Shown here piece after piece: positions 9,201-19,590 of a stretch of 64,000 bases of DNA. The DNA lies in the NCBI GenBank assembly GCA_022925895.1, contig JAKSYS010000320.1, positions 1 through 64,000 of the forward strand. Reading direction: 5' to 3'. Origin of the DNA: Fragilaria crotonensis. Its lineage: Eukaryota; Bacillariophyta; Fragilariophyceae; Fragilariales; Fragilariaceae. Below the pieces are notes generated by a model. The model did not search any database, had not been told where the DNA came from, and saw nothing but the letters and a program-made list of their open reading frames with translations. Position numbers and translations under genes: made by a program. The first letter of the stretch is position 1. Each line of letters starts with the position of its first letter.

Positions 9201-11879
9201 GGAGAATTCGATGACGTAGGTGAGGGGAATGGAGCGCATAGCTCAGGAATGAGAACACAAACATTTGGATTCAAGGTGGGTCTACTGGGAGAAGTCACTG
9301 AGGTTGGGACTGGATTCAGTGTTGGGACCTTTGTCCTCCGTCGTATCGGAGCAGACGGGCTTATAAGAATGACGGGAGATGGAATTCTTGGATCCAGCGT
9401 CGGCCCCTTCGTCCTGCTCAACGTTGGAACAGACTCGGGCGAAGCAGCACTTGGAGAAGAAATTGGAGACGTAGTTGGACCTATTGCCAGCGTCGGTGAC
9501 TTCGTCTTGCCAAAAGTTGGCGTTTTCGATGTCACGATTGTGGGAGATGATACACCAGCATCAAGCGTTGGCACTCTTGTCTTGCCCGTCGTCCCAGAAG
9601 GCCGAGGCTCGGAAATGCTGGGAGGGCAGTAGGAGCGCACAAAGCTGGAATGAGTAGGCACACAGTTGGACTGGATTGTGACTCAGCGGGGGATACAGAA
9701 GGCAACCCAGCAATCAACGAAGGGATCTCTGTCTTTCCAAATGTGGGAGCCGACGTTGACAAAGGAGCAGGACCAGAGCCCAGAGTTGGCTCTTTGGTTC
9801 CTACAAAGGATGGGCTCAACGTTGGCGCTGCAAGGCTTGGAGCACATAAGTCTGGTATAAGGATGCAGAGAGATGGATTTGACGCACTATCGGTGGGAGA
9901 AATAGGACGCTGATCAGGATCAAGCGTTGGAACCTTTGTCCTGGTTAATGGCGGAGCAGAAGGCCGCGAAGCAATAATGGGCGAAGGCAGACCAGCGCTT
10001 GGCATCTTCGTCACGCCAAACGTTGGAGAAGCAAGGCTGGGCGAAACTGTCGGAGCACATAAAGCTGGAATAAGAAGGCAAACTGACGGACTGATCGCAC
10101 TTTCAGTAGGGGGCACAGAAGGTGAACGTGGGTCCGGTACTGGTGCCTTCGTTCTGGCAGATTCTGCCATAGGACTTGGTGAACGAATGCCTGAAGGAGT
10201 TGACTCTGGATCGCTCGCAGGCTTCGGCAAAGCACTGCTCGGAGAAACAGTTGGAGCGCAAAGCGCTGGAATAAGGATGCAAACAGTTGGATTGAAATCA
10301 GTAACCCCAGGAGGCACTGAAGGCGCCAATGGATCAACGATAGGTGTTTGCGTTCGTCGATTTACCGGTCGAGAGTCAATGTTCTCGGACGGCTGCAAAG
10401 TGACCACTGCAGGAGAGTCTGAAGGAGACTCGGTTTGAGATGCAATGCTCGGGAACGAAGTCGGAACGCACAACTCTGGAAGGATATCGCAGATAATCGG
10501 ATTCAACGTACGGATTTCGGCTCGAGATGACAAGGGCACGCCATTTTGACCTGCCAGTGAAGGTACTTGGATGACATCTGGAATAATAGTCATCACTGGC
10601 ATGGGAAAGTCGCGAAGGCTTGTTGGTTCGAGAGTGGGATCGGGATTAACTCGAGGTGAGACAGTTGGAGAAGTTGGGTTGCCATATGACGCCACTTCTC
10701 CCTTCTTGGACGAGCTTGCAGAAGGTTCATTTAGAGGACTCGCTACTCTTGATGATCGGTGCGGTGGTATTCTTGCACTGACTCTTGATTGCACATCGAA
10801 GACCAAAGTGGGATTGCCAGTTGCGATCGCCTGCTGCGATGGTTCCAACGCAGGAGCACGTTGGCTCAACCTAAGGCTACCGCTTAAACCAGATGAGAAC
10901 GGTGGCTCGCTGGTTGTGGATATTGATGGCCGGCAGCTGTTGCGTTGCCGTTTGAGGATGGCTCGATAGATTCAAAGTTTGTGCTGGGCGTTTCGCTTGA
11001 AGCAAGAGGAGAGTTCGGGGTTTGAGACATTGATGTTCCGAAAGCAATTTGATTACTCCAAAATGGGGTAGCAGCTATTGCTGGCTCGCCGGGTGGCACT
11101 GGCGTTTCGGACGACAACGACTCAACTGCATCCTTAACGGAGATGACTTCCACGACCGATGCACTCCCCGTGCCAAACTCCATGTCCGACGGACAGATTC
11201 CCTCCGCTCTATAATATAATGTCCCTGAGAAAAGCACACCGTACGCCGTTGCTTGTCCCAAGGGATATGATACGCCAACACCGATATTGATATCGAGCTT
11301 TTCGTTTCCGACAGCAGCGGCTCCAATTCTCAGTGAGGAGTCATCATGATATCGTAAGTTCTGCGTTGTCAGAGAAACATAAAAGGCTTGCACGGACATT
11401 TCTCCTATTTCGACAGCATTCTCCCACCGAATGGGAGCCACTTCCCCATGCAAGTTAATGGACCCGCGTTCCACTAATACCCATCCATCGATCCCAAATT
11501 GCCCCCCTTCAAAAGATCCCGGTCGCGTGTACACTTCATACCCTATGTGATTCGCATCCGAATGGACGTCTATACCATCGACGAATATTCGATTCCTACT
11601 TGTTTTCACGTCGAACATGTTTCCGGATATCCGGCCACTTGTTGGCGTTGCAACTGTCGCCACTGTCGTCAGGTTACCATAGCACATGTCGATTTCGCCA
11701 ATATCCCCATGGGGCGCTCGACGCGCATAAGTGTTTGTTTTGTCAGAGCCGTGATCCCCGTTCGCTCCGACGATTTTCCATCGTTTCCGCCGGTGCCGCA
11801 AAGCGCGGTTTTGTTGTGGAGCTTCGACTGCCGTCCGCGGTCGTTTATGTCCCCTCAGGAAACTGGTTTCGGGAGCCAT
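5774..11879 (-). CDS. giant Ser/Pro/Thr-rich transmembrane surface protein
   Basis: This is one gene read through three successive frames, about 2,000 residues. In order: a beta-rich N-terminal domain (about 11150-11660; GNMFDVKTSRNR, EVYTRPGSFEGG), then seven copies of a Cys repeat NPxVCxLIPxLCAP (9095-10505) separated by KTKVPTLDP-like linkers. Next are twelve 18-residue SGSSWPSETPSS repeats (8310-8955) and a Cys-containing juxtamembrane domain with VGYPDSGALS, shared with the 3045-4832 gene. One transmembrane helix follows (about 7650-7725), then a tail of about 600 residues, acidic and ending in His/Asp-rich repeats. Single-base frame changes occur near 10.9 kb and 9.62 kb; sequence quality on both sides is equally coding-like, so assembly indels are plausible. 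The signal peptide and true start are not found, because the frame closes just above 11879. An adhesin, sensor or wall-anchoring role is inference. Confidence 0.7.
8310..8955 (-). repeat. twelve 54-bp coding repeats (SGSSWPSETPSS)
   Basis: Twelve consecutive units, mostly 18 codons (two shortened to 15), with consensus PSGSSWPSETPSSVPSET. They form a Ser/Pro stalk outside the membrane. Trp and charged positions vary while SGSS and PSS are kept, which suggests selection on an O-glycosylated stalk and not recent duplication alone. Confidence 0.85.
9095..10505 (-). repeat. seven Cys-LIP-LC repeats
   Basis: Seven copies of a short motif, NPxVCxLIPxLCAP, occur at irregular spacing, mostly 70-100 residues, joined by linkers containing RTKVPTLDP and SPTxS. 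Forms seen are NPIICDILPELCVP, NPTVCILIPALCAP, SPSVCLLIPALCAP, NPSLCILIPDLCAP, SPTVCLLIPALCAP, NPNVCVLIPELCAP and NPVLCTLIPELCAP. Both cysteines are invariant, so a local disulphide loop is likely. Confidence 0.85.
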
Positions 11880-12853
11880 CTTCAGATCGGACTCGCGATG
11901 CTACAACTTTCTCCGTCCGATACTCGTTTCACGACGCGGGCTTTGTTGCTAATGTTGGTTGGAATTGCACAGGATGTGGTGGCACATTGGATTACTCCCA
12001 AAGGTCGTCTGAGGGATTGCTAATTGCTACCGGTTTTTCTCTAGAGTTTTTTTTCAGTGGTACTTAGGTAGCATGGATGCCTTCACTACAATGTCGATGT
12101 CTTCCGCCCGTTCGGCGGACATCAGCAACAACGTTTCTGTCTTATGCCTCTTGTATGTGTCATTCATGATTTCTAACAACATGCAAGTCATTCATATTAC
12201 GATAACCAAGGCGTTAAAAACTCGAGACACTTAGATTATTTTAGGTCATTTCAACTGTGACAGTACTGACCTTGCACGTCTCATCGCCTTTTTCTTGATT
12301 TTTCAAAAAACATCCTGTCACGAGTAACATTCGGAGTACATGTATACACGACTGATGACTCTGTACTGGTACTGGAGGACTATCTAGTAGTCTACCGTCA
12401 TACCGTTACTGCTCACTGCTCATACATGAAACATGTATACGTAGTTCGACTTCGGTTTTTTTTTCGCCATCCGGCAATTCTGTGCACCGCTGGACGCTGG
12501 AATGCTGCAGCTGCCGACTGCCGGTCGCACGTCACTCCTTTCATGCTGTGACGGCCCTTTATGACATATCATACATGTTCGACCAGGTCCAGCGTCCTGC
12601 GTTAGAAACTTCTCTTGAAAACTAAAACCATACGCCCCAATATAACTAATTACCTGGGGAAAATGGTCTAGCGAATCTTTGTTAATATTTCAACCTGCAG
12701 CAACACATTCCGATCAGCTGAAACCCCAATCGATTCGTAAATGAACTGGCATAAAGCTGTTTGATCTGTCTGCTCAAGAAAGTCGTTCACTCTTTGCGTC
12801 TGGCAAAATCCGCTGTAGTAGTAAGGTGTCACAGATCGGGGCCATCCGCAGTC
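11880..12853. other. divergent intergenic region
   Basis: This lies between the start region of the large surface gene (minus) and pantothenate kinase (plus). The 5' exon or exons of the surface gene are probably at the left end. A plus-strand open frame ending at 12067 overlaps the surface gene and was not accepted. From 12300 to 12660 are GTAC-rich words and short motifs like those in the 51-kb satellite. Confidence 0.5.
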
Positions 12854-14611
12854 ATGGGAAGAGACGACCTGATACCCATCGTGTCCCTGTCCTTCGCGGC
12901 TGGAGCTGCTTCTGCCACGCTGCTTTGGTGGACATTATTCCGGAAGCATGTCGACAATGAACACGTTCGGCAGGAGTGGTTACGGAGAATCGACACTGTG
13001 CGATCAAGAGCCGAGAACACAAAGTGGCCTTGGGATTCAATGATTCGCAGCGCCGCAGCCGACGAGCCTTCCGATGGTGAAATTATAAAGACCCCAGTGC
13101 GACAACAGGAAAAGACTGGCTTGTGCATTGGGTCCATTTTTGGAATGGATGCGGGAGGGTCCCTGACGAAACTTGTGTACTTCGAGCAACGCAACACGGA
13201 GCACTTGGGCATGCCGACAGAAGAGAGCGGGATTGACAAACCCCTGCACTTGCGTCGAATGACATTTGACGATATTAATTGTTTTTCGTCGTCGTCAATC
13301 GAAAAAGGATCTGAAGGTCGGATTCGAAGGGAGTCTCTACCAAACTTTTCTGATCTGAACGATGGCGCAGTTACAATTTTGCCGTCACTTTCTGAGACAG
13401 ACGACGAGCAGGAAGGAGAATCGTCACGGAAATCAATGCCAATATTTGAACTCAACAAATCTCGTGATCATGCGAAGGCATTGGATAGTTTCTATAATTT
13501 TGCTCGGGGTTTCTCTCGATTCCAATCAGGAGTTCGCGACGACCATTTAACTTTCTACTCTAAGGAACTTGACGGAGATTTTCACTTCATACAATTCGAG
13601 ACGCGACAAATGGAATCAGCCATGGATTTAATTCGATCGCACAAGCTGCATTCGAGTATCTGCGAAATGGGAGCTACTGGTGGAGGTGCCCACAAGTATG
13701 CCCCTGCTTGGGAGCGTGTCCTTGGAATTAAGATCCTGAAGGAAGATGAACTTGACTCACTGGTAGCTGGCATGCAGTTTGTACTATCTACTGTCGTTGG
13801 AGAATGCTATACCTTTCGCCCAAGAATCAAAACGACATCCAGCAACGGAAAGGTGTCGTTTAGTAGTAGCGAAGAATCGGACTCGGAAGGAGTCGAAGGC
13901 AATGACGAGAAAGGCGATGAATGGTGGTGGTCGCGAAAGGTGAGACGAGACGCAATATCGCCATCATCGACGTACCCCTATTTATTGGTCACGATTGGAA
14001 CCGGTGTCAGCATTCTTCGTGTGGATGGGCCTCGTAAGCATGTGCGTGTCTCCGGTTCTACTATTGGTGGAGGAACGTATTGGGGATTGATTCGATTGTT
14101 AACTGGCGTGGATGATTTCAAGACAGTGCTGAAGTTGGCAGAGAAAGGCGACTCGTCGAAGGCGGATATGATGGTCGGGGACATTTATGGAACGGACTCG
14201 CAGGCCTTGGAGAAAATAGGTCTACCATCAAATCTCGTCGCATCGTCGTTCGGGAAGCTTGTGACCAAGAAGAACCCGGCCGCTGGATTGTCACAGGCTG
14301 ATTTAGCACGAGCGTTACTTTTGATGGTCACAAACAATATTGGACAAGTTTCATACTTGAATGCACAATTAAGCAAAACACCGAGAATTTACTTCGTCGG
14401 AAACTTCCTGCGGGACAACAAGATCTCTCAACGTCGATTATCGTATGCCATTAATTATTGGTCCAAAGGTGAAATGGAAGCCCTTTTCTTGGAACGTGAA
14501 GGGTACCTTGGAGCACTTGGGGCTTTCTTACTCAGTCAAGAAATCTCGCAAACCGATACTGGGTTCTTTCAACGTCATGCGCACTATGGCACTAAAGGTC
14601 ACACTAACTGA
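12854..14611 (+). CDS. type II (eukaryotic) pantothenate kinase
   Basis: A protein of about 585 residues. It phosphorylates pantothenate, the committed and usually rate-setting step of coenzyme A synthesis. Family signatures of the ASKHA-fold eukaryotic PanK (Fumble/PANK) are clear: GMDAGGSLTKLVYFE (phosphate loop, about residue 98), EMGATGGGAHKYA, IGTGVSILRVDG, SGSTIGGGTYWGL and YFVGNFLRDN near the end. A Ser/Asp-rich insertion of low complexity follows the first motif, and another lies before IGTGVS. The N-terminus has a hydrophobic stretch (about residues 5-28), so membrane or organelle association is possible. The frame is open from an earlier ATG at 12761. I prefer 12854 because of its GTCATGGG context, but either could be used. 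It converges with the GH72 gene, stop codons 134 bp apart. Confidence 0.92.
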   Translation: MGRDDLIPIVSLSFAAGAASATLLWWTLFRKHVDNEHVRQEWLRRIDTVRSRAENTKWPWDSMIRSAAADEPSDGEIIKTPVRQQEKTGLCIGSIFGMDAGGSLTKLVYFEQRNTEHLGMPTEESGIDKPLHLRRMTFDDINCFSSSSIEKGSEGRIRRESLPNFSDLNDGAVTILPSLSETDDEQEGESSRKSMPIFELNKSRDHAKALDSFYNFARGFSRFQSGVRDDHLTFYSKELDGDFHFIQFETRQMESAMDLIRSHKLHSSICEMGATGGGAHKYAPAWERVLGIKILKEDELDSLVAGMQFVLSTVVGECYTFRPRIKTTSSNGKVSFSSSEESDSEGVEGNDEKGDEWWWSRKVRRDAISPSSTYPYLLVTIGTGVSILRVDGPRKHVRVSGSTIGGGTYWGLIRLLTGVDDFKTVLKLAEKGDSSKADMMVGDIYGTDSQALEKIGLPSNLVASSFGKLVTKKNPAAGLSQADLARALLLMVTNNIGQVSYLNAQLSKTPRIYFVGNFLRDNKISQRRLSYAINYWSKGEMEALFLEREGYLGALGAFLLSQEISQTDTGFFQRHAHYGTKGHTN

Positions 14612-14745
14612 TCTACCGGTAGTTCATCAAATTCTGTATTGCGATGGACATGCATTTTAACACATATTGAGCATTGAGCATGGTTGCTTTCAAACCTCGC
14701 TTGCCCTGTAGAGATACACGACGAAAAATAACGAACAGAAACAAA

Positions 14746-16389
14746 TTACACGTCCTTGGACGGTCCATCAGAATCAACAGCGTGGTACGCAGTCCTATGG
14801 CTGGCGCTAGTTGTTCCACGCGACGCCATAAGACTCGTCGACTCAACGGATACGTCGTGGATAAAGTCGGAACCCTCCTTGGAAACAAGAAGGTCTAAAT
14901 CACTCATCTCTGATTCAACTTCTTTTCCCATCAGGTAGCATACAGCTGCTAATGCCATTAGGCACGCTAGTCCAAAAATGATAGTTGCCTCGTCTGGAAA
15001 GTCAAACGCAATGCCCTGGTAGCTTTGGTGACCGTATCGCCCGTGCAATGCGTCTAGATTGATTGGACACGTAAAGCTTGAATCTGATCCGATTCGGGGA
15101 CAGGGCAGGTCGTTTCTATCGTCAGCCTTCCAATTGTAGGAAGAAAGTGGTTTGAATTGCTTTGGACACTTGGAACGCTTCTGACGCCTCCGTGGCACAT
15201 TGAATGAATTAATCGTTGTGCTCGACACGCCCGAGGTTCGATTTAGAACAGCTTGCAGATTGTAATAGTTCGGAAGTGGCTTAAAAGTACACATCTTTGA
15301 CACATCATCGCAATCCTGAGGCTCAAAGAAACCTATTCCGTAGTTTTGAGCGCCAAAGGTAGTGAATGGATAGGCTGAGGTTCCAATAGCATTTTGCAGC
15401 TCTGTCGAATACTCAAATACCAACCCACCAGAGAATTGTTGTCGCAGGTCGGGCTCAGTCACTAGCCACTCGGTCTCCTTGAAATCCCGCTGCCCTTCGT
15501 ACCCGTCAATTGTTTCAAAGGTTGGAGAAAGGCAACCATATTCAGTCAGGACGGCGGGGATGGAATAGTGGTACTTTTTGAACATCTGCTGAAGGATCAC
15601 CAAACCGTTGGCATTCTTATACTCCGTGACTTGATGGTCACAGAAGACGTACGCGTTCAACCCGTACCATTCGGCTCCTTCATATTTATCCCCTTTGTCG
15701 CCTTGACAATTATAGTACTTTGCATTCTCATCTCGATTCGAATCCGCTGAAACAAGGCCGACTGGAACATTACGAATTGTGGGGCACGTGTCTATGAATT
15801 GTCGAATATCTCTCATGAATTTCTTTAGACACGGTGCATTCCATTCTGGTTTGTCAGGCGGTGCGGCGTGATTGACTTCGTTGCCCGCTGAAAATGCCAG
15901 TGTGTTGGAATACTTGGCAAACTCACGTACAACCGCTTGGCCACGTGATTTGACTTCGGCTGAGTAACAGCCCGGAGCCTCTTCGCCGCTAACGGCGCAA
16001 TTAGGGCAGTCGGCAGCAATTCCAATGAGAGCGTATATCCCTGCTTGGTTCAAAGCACACATAAATGCATCGTGATTCTCGTTTGGATCAACACTATAGA
16101 GCTGTATAGCATTGACTCCTAGCTGCTGAAGATAGGGAATATCTCGTTCCCACACGTGGCGAAAATCTTCAGTATAAAAATCCACCGAATTTCGATTGTA
16201 AGGGCCGCTATTGGGTCGAGGATAGTAGTCGATTCCTCTAATGACTATTTCTTCTCCTGTGACACTGTCGAAGAACTTGTATCCCTTGATGACAACAGGA
16301 TTCATGGCGTTGCTCAGCGTAAATGTCGCAGCAATAGCTACAAACAGCGATCCTTTTGAACCAATCCATGAACCTTTCCTCATCATCAT
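14746..16389 (-). CDS. GH72 beta-1,3-glucanosyltransferase
   Basis: A single-exon protein of 547 residues. GH72 enzymes (Gas/Gel/Phr in fungi) cut and rejoin beta-1,3-glucan chains. In diatoms GH72 proteins have been proposed to act on the storage glucan chrysolaminarin. An N-terminal signal peptide (residues about 12-28, SLFVAIAATFTLSNA) precedes the catalytic barrel, starting VVIKGYKFFDSVTGEEIVIRG-like. The acid/base glutamate is E171 in SAGNEVN and the nucleophile is E283 in LTEYGC; NAIQLYSVDP and many cysteines are also typical. Unlike the GPI-anchored fungal proteins, it ends with a single transmembrane helix (IIFGLACLMALAAVCYLMG) and a cytoplasmic tail of about 60 residues, so it is a type I membrane enzyme of a vacuole, ER or cell surface. 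The start has ATGATGATG; the first was taken. Confidence 0.93.
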   Translation of the reverse strand: MMMRKGSWIGSKGSLFVAIAATFTLSNAMNPVVIKGYKFFDSVTGEEIVIRGIDYYPRPNSGPYNRNSVDFYTEDFRHVWERDIPYLQQLGVNAIQLYSVDPNENHDAFMCALNQAGIYALIGIAADCPNCAVSGEEAPGCYSAEVKSRGQAVVREFAKYSNTLAFSAGNEVNHAAPPDKPEWNAPCLKKFMRDIRQFIDTCPTIRNVPVGLVSADSNRDENAKYYNCQGDKGDKYEGAEWYGLNAYVFCDHQVTEYKNANGLVILQQMFKKYHYSIPAVLTEYGCLSPTFETIDGYEGQRDFKETEWLVTEPDLRQQFSGGLVFEYSTELQNAIGTSAYPFTTFGAQNYGIGFFEPQDCDDVSKMCTFKPLPNYYNLQAVLNRTSGVSSTTINSFNVPRRRQKRSKCPKQFKPLSSYNWKADDRNDLPCPRIGSDSSFTCPINLDALHGRYGHQSYQGIAFDFPDEATIIFGLACLMALAAVCYLMGKEVESEMSDLDLLVSKEGSDFIHDVSVESTSLMASRGTTSASHRTAYHAVDSDGPSKDV

Positions 16390-17072
16390 CCGTCCGAGGA
16401 ACGAGACCCTCGATATTTGGTGCCCGCGTCTCTGTGCTTATGAACTTCGAAGTTCGGACAGTCCGGTTTCCGACTCGCTTTAGTTGTTGGTATTTCAATA
16501 TCTAGTTGCTTTTCTTGAGTGATAGACGCGGTGGCTTTCGTTCATCATTGTTCAGCGTGCCATGAGCGATGTCCGTGAAATGTTTGATGTTATATGTTTG
16601 CAGGGCTGTCGTGCCAGCTCCCAGTTGGCATTCCATACTCCAGTAATGCCTACAGTAGATTCTGCTACCGGTAGATGGACAGTATGAACACGTCCCTAAT
16701 GCAGGTACGTAGAGCCTCGTAGACAGAGACAGTGCTCTAATGGATGAATCTTCCTCTTCGGCGATGAATTTATCACTTGCAATGTTGACTACTGCAATTG
16801 TTTCTGATTTAAGGAACGTAATCAGGTTTGGAAAAACTAACTGGCAAAGCATAATCTGATGAAACTTCAAGGGAGCGGATGTTTTGGATGCCGAGCGCGC
16901 TCGGTGCCTTTGGATGCAACAAATGTGGCCCTTTCCTCGCGCACAGTTTCTGTTTGCGACGACGATCTTGGTCGACTTGAAAATCTGTATCCTTCATCGT
17001 AACAGGCACGATGAACACTGCATCCATCGAATATGACTGTAATCTGGCCCGCGCTACACCCATCGGCAAACA
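16390..17072. other. intergenic
   Basis: This is between the start of the GH72 gene and the end of the oxygenase gene, both on the minus strand. Open frames here (16502-17069, minus) have no family resemblance and include the local CTACCGGTAG and GTACGTAG words. It probably holds the oxygenase 3' UTR and the GH72 promoter. Confidence 0.5.
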
Positions 17073-18010
17073 TTACGACTGGAGTAAGTACATGAGCCCC
17101 AGTTTTTGGAGAATGTAGGCCCCTGCTTGCGTTGGAGGATATTTAGACTCTCCACATCCCTCAAGAGTCTCAACTTGGCATTCAAAGTTGCAATTGAGAA
17201 AGAAAGGAATTGAGTGTCGCGTTTCTGTGTTTGATTTCACTCGATGTGGCGTACTTTGGTAGATATCGTTCGTCCATCGTGCTGCCATGTCTCCCAGATT
17301 GACGATGAATGCATCATCAACAGGTGGAGCGGAAATCCATACCCCATCCGTTCGTTGGACCTCCAATCCCTCCACCGAGTCCTGGGCAAGAATAGTAAGA
17401 AAACCACAATCCGTGTGAGCTCCACACCCTCGTCGCTGATCTTCCTCAGTGCCTGGATATCTCAAGAGAACCATTTGTGCAACCGGATTGTCACATTGTT
17501 TAAGAAAGAAATCTACGTCTTGGTTGAGGCTGAGTGCGAGTGCCTTCATTATTCGAACGGCGACGGTCCCAAGCAACGTGTCCCAATAACGTCTCATGGC
17601 TGGTTCAAATTCAGGCAGTGTCGTGGGCCATTGGTTAGGTCCATGCATGGGCGATGACATCTCCTTCGTCAAAGTTTCCGCCCCAATTGTGAAAGATTCC
17701 TTCAAGTCAGGCAGCACGCTCTTCTCCTCCGGGGTACAAGAATGTCCCCCGGTTTGAATGCTGTTGTAGCCTCTGTAGAGAGGCGAGTTTTTGGCATCTA
17801 ACGATAGCTTCTCAGAGGAATCGAACAGTTGCATTGAAGCTTGAAACGCATCGTGACGAACTGCCTTCGGACAACCGTGACCCTTCACGTAGAAAAAACC
17901 AATTTTAGAACAAGTCTCAAACAACACCTTGGCGACTTGAGCCTGATCTTCCGGTGACCTTCCTCATCGAAGCAGCTGAGATCCACAATAGGGACAGTAC
18001 CGTGTGCCAT
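17073..18010 (-). CDS. 2-oxoglutarate/Fe(II)-dependent dioxygenase (IPNS-like)
   Basis: About 312 residues, of the isopenicillin-N-synthase/plant 2OG oxygenase type. The N-terminal non-haem dioxygenase block starts VPIVDLSCF and includes IGFFYVKGHG. The catalytic half carries the iron ligands HTD (in GAHTDCGFLTILAQD) and H (in STPHRVKS), plus the 2-oxoglutarate-binding R-x-S (RHSIPFF). Substrate cannot be told; relatives oxidise hormones, flavonoids, peptides or nucleobases. The start is the ATG at 18010, just before the conserved VPIVDL. Between EEGHRK and the following QAQVAKVLFETC (about 17.96 kb) the frame changes by one base. No intron of normal size fits there, so this is a frameshift or an assembly indel. 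If genuine, the gene is inactive. Confidence 0.85.
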
Positions 18011-18333
18011 CTGACTGTGATTTCGACAAGTTGTTGCCAGACTCTTTCGATGCTCTCGCACACGCGTAACTGCTTTGAAAGTTTGGATGTATGACATACA
18101 GTACCTGGTACAGCTGACAGGATGCCTGGGAGACCAGAAATGACGCATGACGTACATACCAGTATAGAGCCACGCGTGCGAGCCGATGTCTTGACGTCGA
18201 CCGGCACTGCATAGTGAAATCCACAGTATCCGAGTAGACTCTAGTACCGGAGTACCAGGGTACTTTTACTCTGTGCCTATGTACTATGTACTACTACGAT
18301 TTTCCGATATATAGATATATATCATAGGGAAGT

Positions 18334-18417
18334 ACCAGTCTGGCGGGCGGCCGTTGGCCGCGGTTGTTGTACGACGGTAGAGGAGGTCTGGTACGATCTC
18401 TACCTGGTACGGAGTAC
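18334..18417. repeat. 84-bp GC-rich hairpin repeat, copy 1
   Basis: It begins ACCAGTCTGG and ends GGAGTAC, and contains the perfect inverted repeat GCGGCCGTTGGCCGC. Aligned without gaps to the second copy 1,611 bp to the right. Its GC content stands out against the AT-rich surroundings. Confidence 0.8.
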
Positions 18418-18611
18418 AACGTTTGTACCATGACATATGCCATAAGCATATATCTGTTATGGAGATAGCGTTTTGAATGCAGTAAAACTACGTCACGGGA
18501 AATGTCACAGAATTTTGCTCAGTGGAATTTTGATTCAAATTAGTCGCAAATCCCCTCATTTTTGGAGTCTCACTATCAACCTTACGTTATTAATATATGC
18601 TGGATATTCCC

Positions 18612-18974
18612 TGGTAAGATGGCTGAACCGTTTGTACGTAATGGAGATACTAAAGCTGCTTATGCTTTGATTTGACACAGTGCTTGAGCTGCAAATGTGC
18701 ACCATGTACTTTTCTACCACATGCAAGATTGCTGAACTGTTTGTACGTAGTGGAGGTGCTAAAGCTGCTTATGTTTTGAATCGACTTGTACTATCACCGC
18801 AGTACTGTGTGCATCGTATATACTGCTACTATCACTGTGCACTGTGCACTGATCCCCAACATACAGTGCTTGAGCCGCAAATGTGCACCATGTACTTTTC
18901 TACCACATGCAAGATTGCTGAACTGTTTGTACGTAGTGGAGGTGCTAAAGCTGCTTATGTTTTGAATTGACTTG
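18612..18974 (+). repeat. 186-bp tandem repeat
   Basis: Two near-identical units start at 18681 and 18867 (TGCTTGAGC, CTACCACATGCAAGATTGC, GGTGCTAAAGCTGC). A more diverged partial copy precedes them at about 18612-18678. The apparent open frame across them is a by-product of the repetition. Confidence 0.8.
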
Positions 18975-19590
18975 CTGTTTCACGTACCACCACAGCTGCT
19001 ACCTGGTACCGGTAGTCAGGGCTCGGTGATAAGTTACTACCACAGTGGTAAACTGTGGTGAGGAACTACTGCAACTGCCGCCTAATACCACCCTGAAAGT
19101 TAACTAACTAACTACAGTACCTCATTCCTACTGTATATTTCACCAACTACTGCGCATACTGGTAGTAGTAATAGTACTTGTACCATTTTATACATAACTG
19201 CTAAGCGCAGGAACTGTTACTGATTACTGATTATGGTGACTATGACGTTAGGCGTGTACTGTAGTAGAATCTTCCGGTAGTCGGTTCCGATTGACGGTGT
19301 GCCATGGCCTTGTTCACTGATCCCCAACATCCCCAGTCGCGGTAACCTCCGTACTGTCCACGGAACTGTTTCTAATTACTGTGGTTTGAGGCCTACTATC
19401 ACCGCAGTACTGTGTGCATTATATATACTGCTACTATCACTGTGCACTGTGCACTGTGCACTGATCCCCAACATCCCCCAGTCTCGGTGGTCCGTACTGT
19501 CCACGGAACCGTTTCTACTTACTGTGCTTTGAGGCCTACTATCACGGCAGTACTGTGTGCATTATATACACTGTAACTAACGACACCGAC

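Noticed and set aside
8527-9632. Long antisense frames over the Ser/Pro repeats of the surface protein
   Set aside because: Shadow frames created by the 54-bp coding repeat.
11499-12067. Plus-strand open frames opposite the start of the large surface gene
   Set aside because: They overlap the better-supported minus-strand beta domain. The part after 11780 looks mildly protein-like, but it has no start, domain or splice context that I could defend.
16502-17069. Minus-strand frames downstream of the oxygenase as extra exons
   Set aside because: The oxygenase already ends at a normal family length (GAYILQKLGLMYL), and the following sequence contains intergenic repeat words.
18680-18970. Apparent 96-codon gene
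   Set aside because: It is a read through two copies of the 186-bp repeat; the protein repeats itself exactly.
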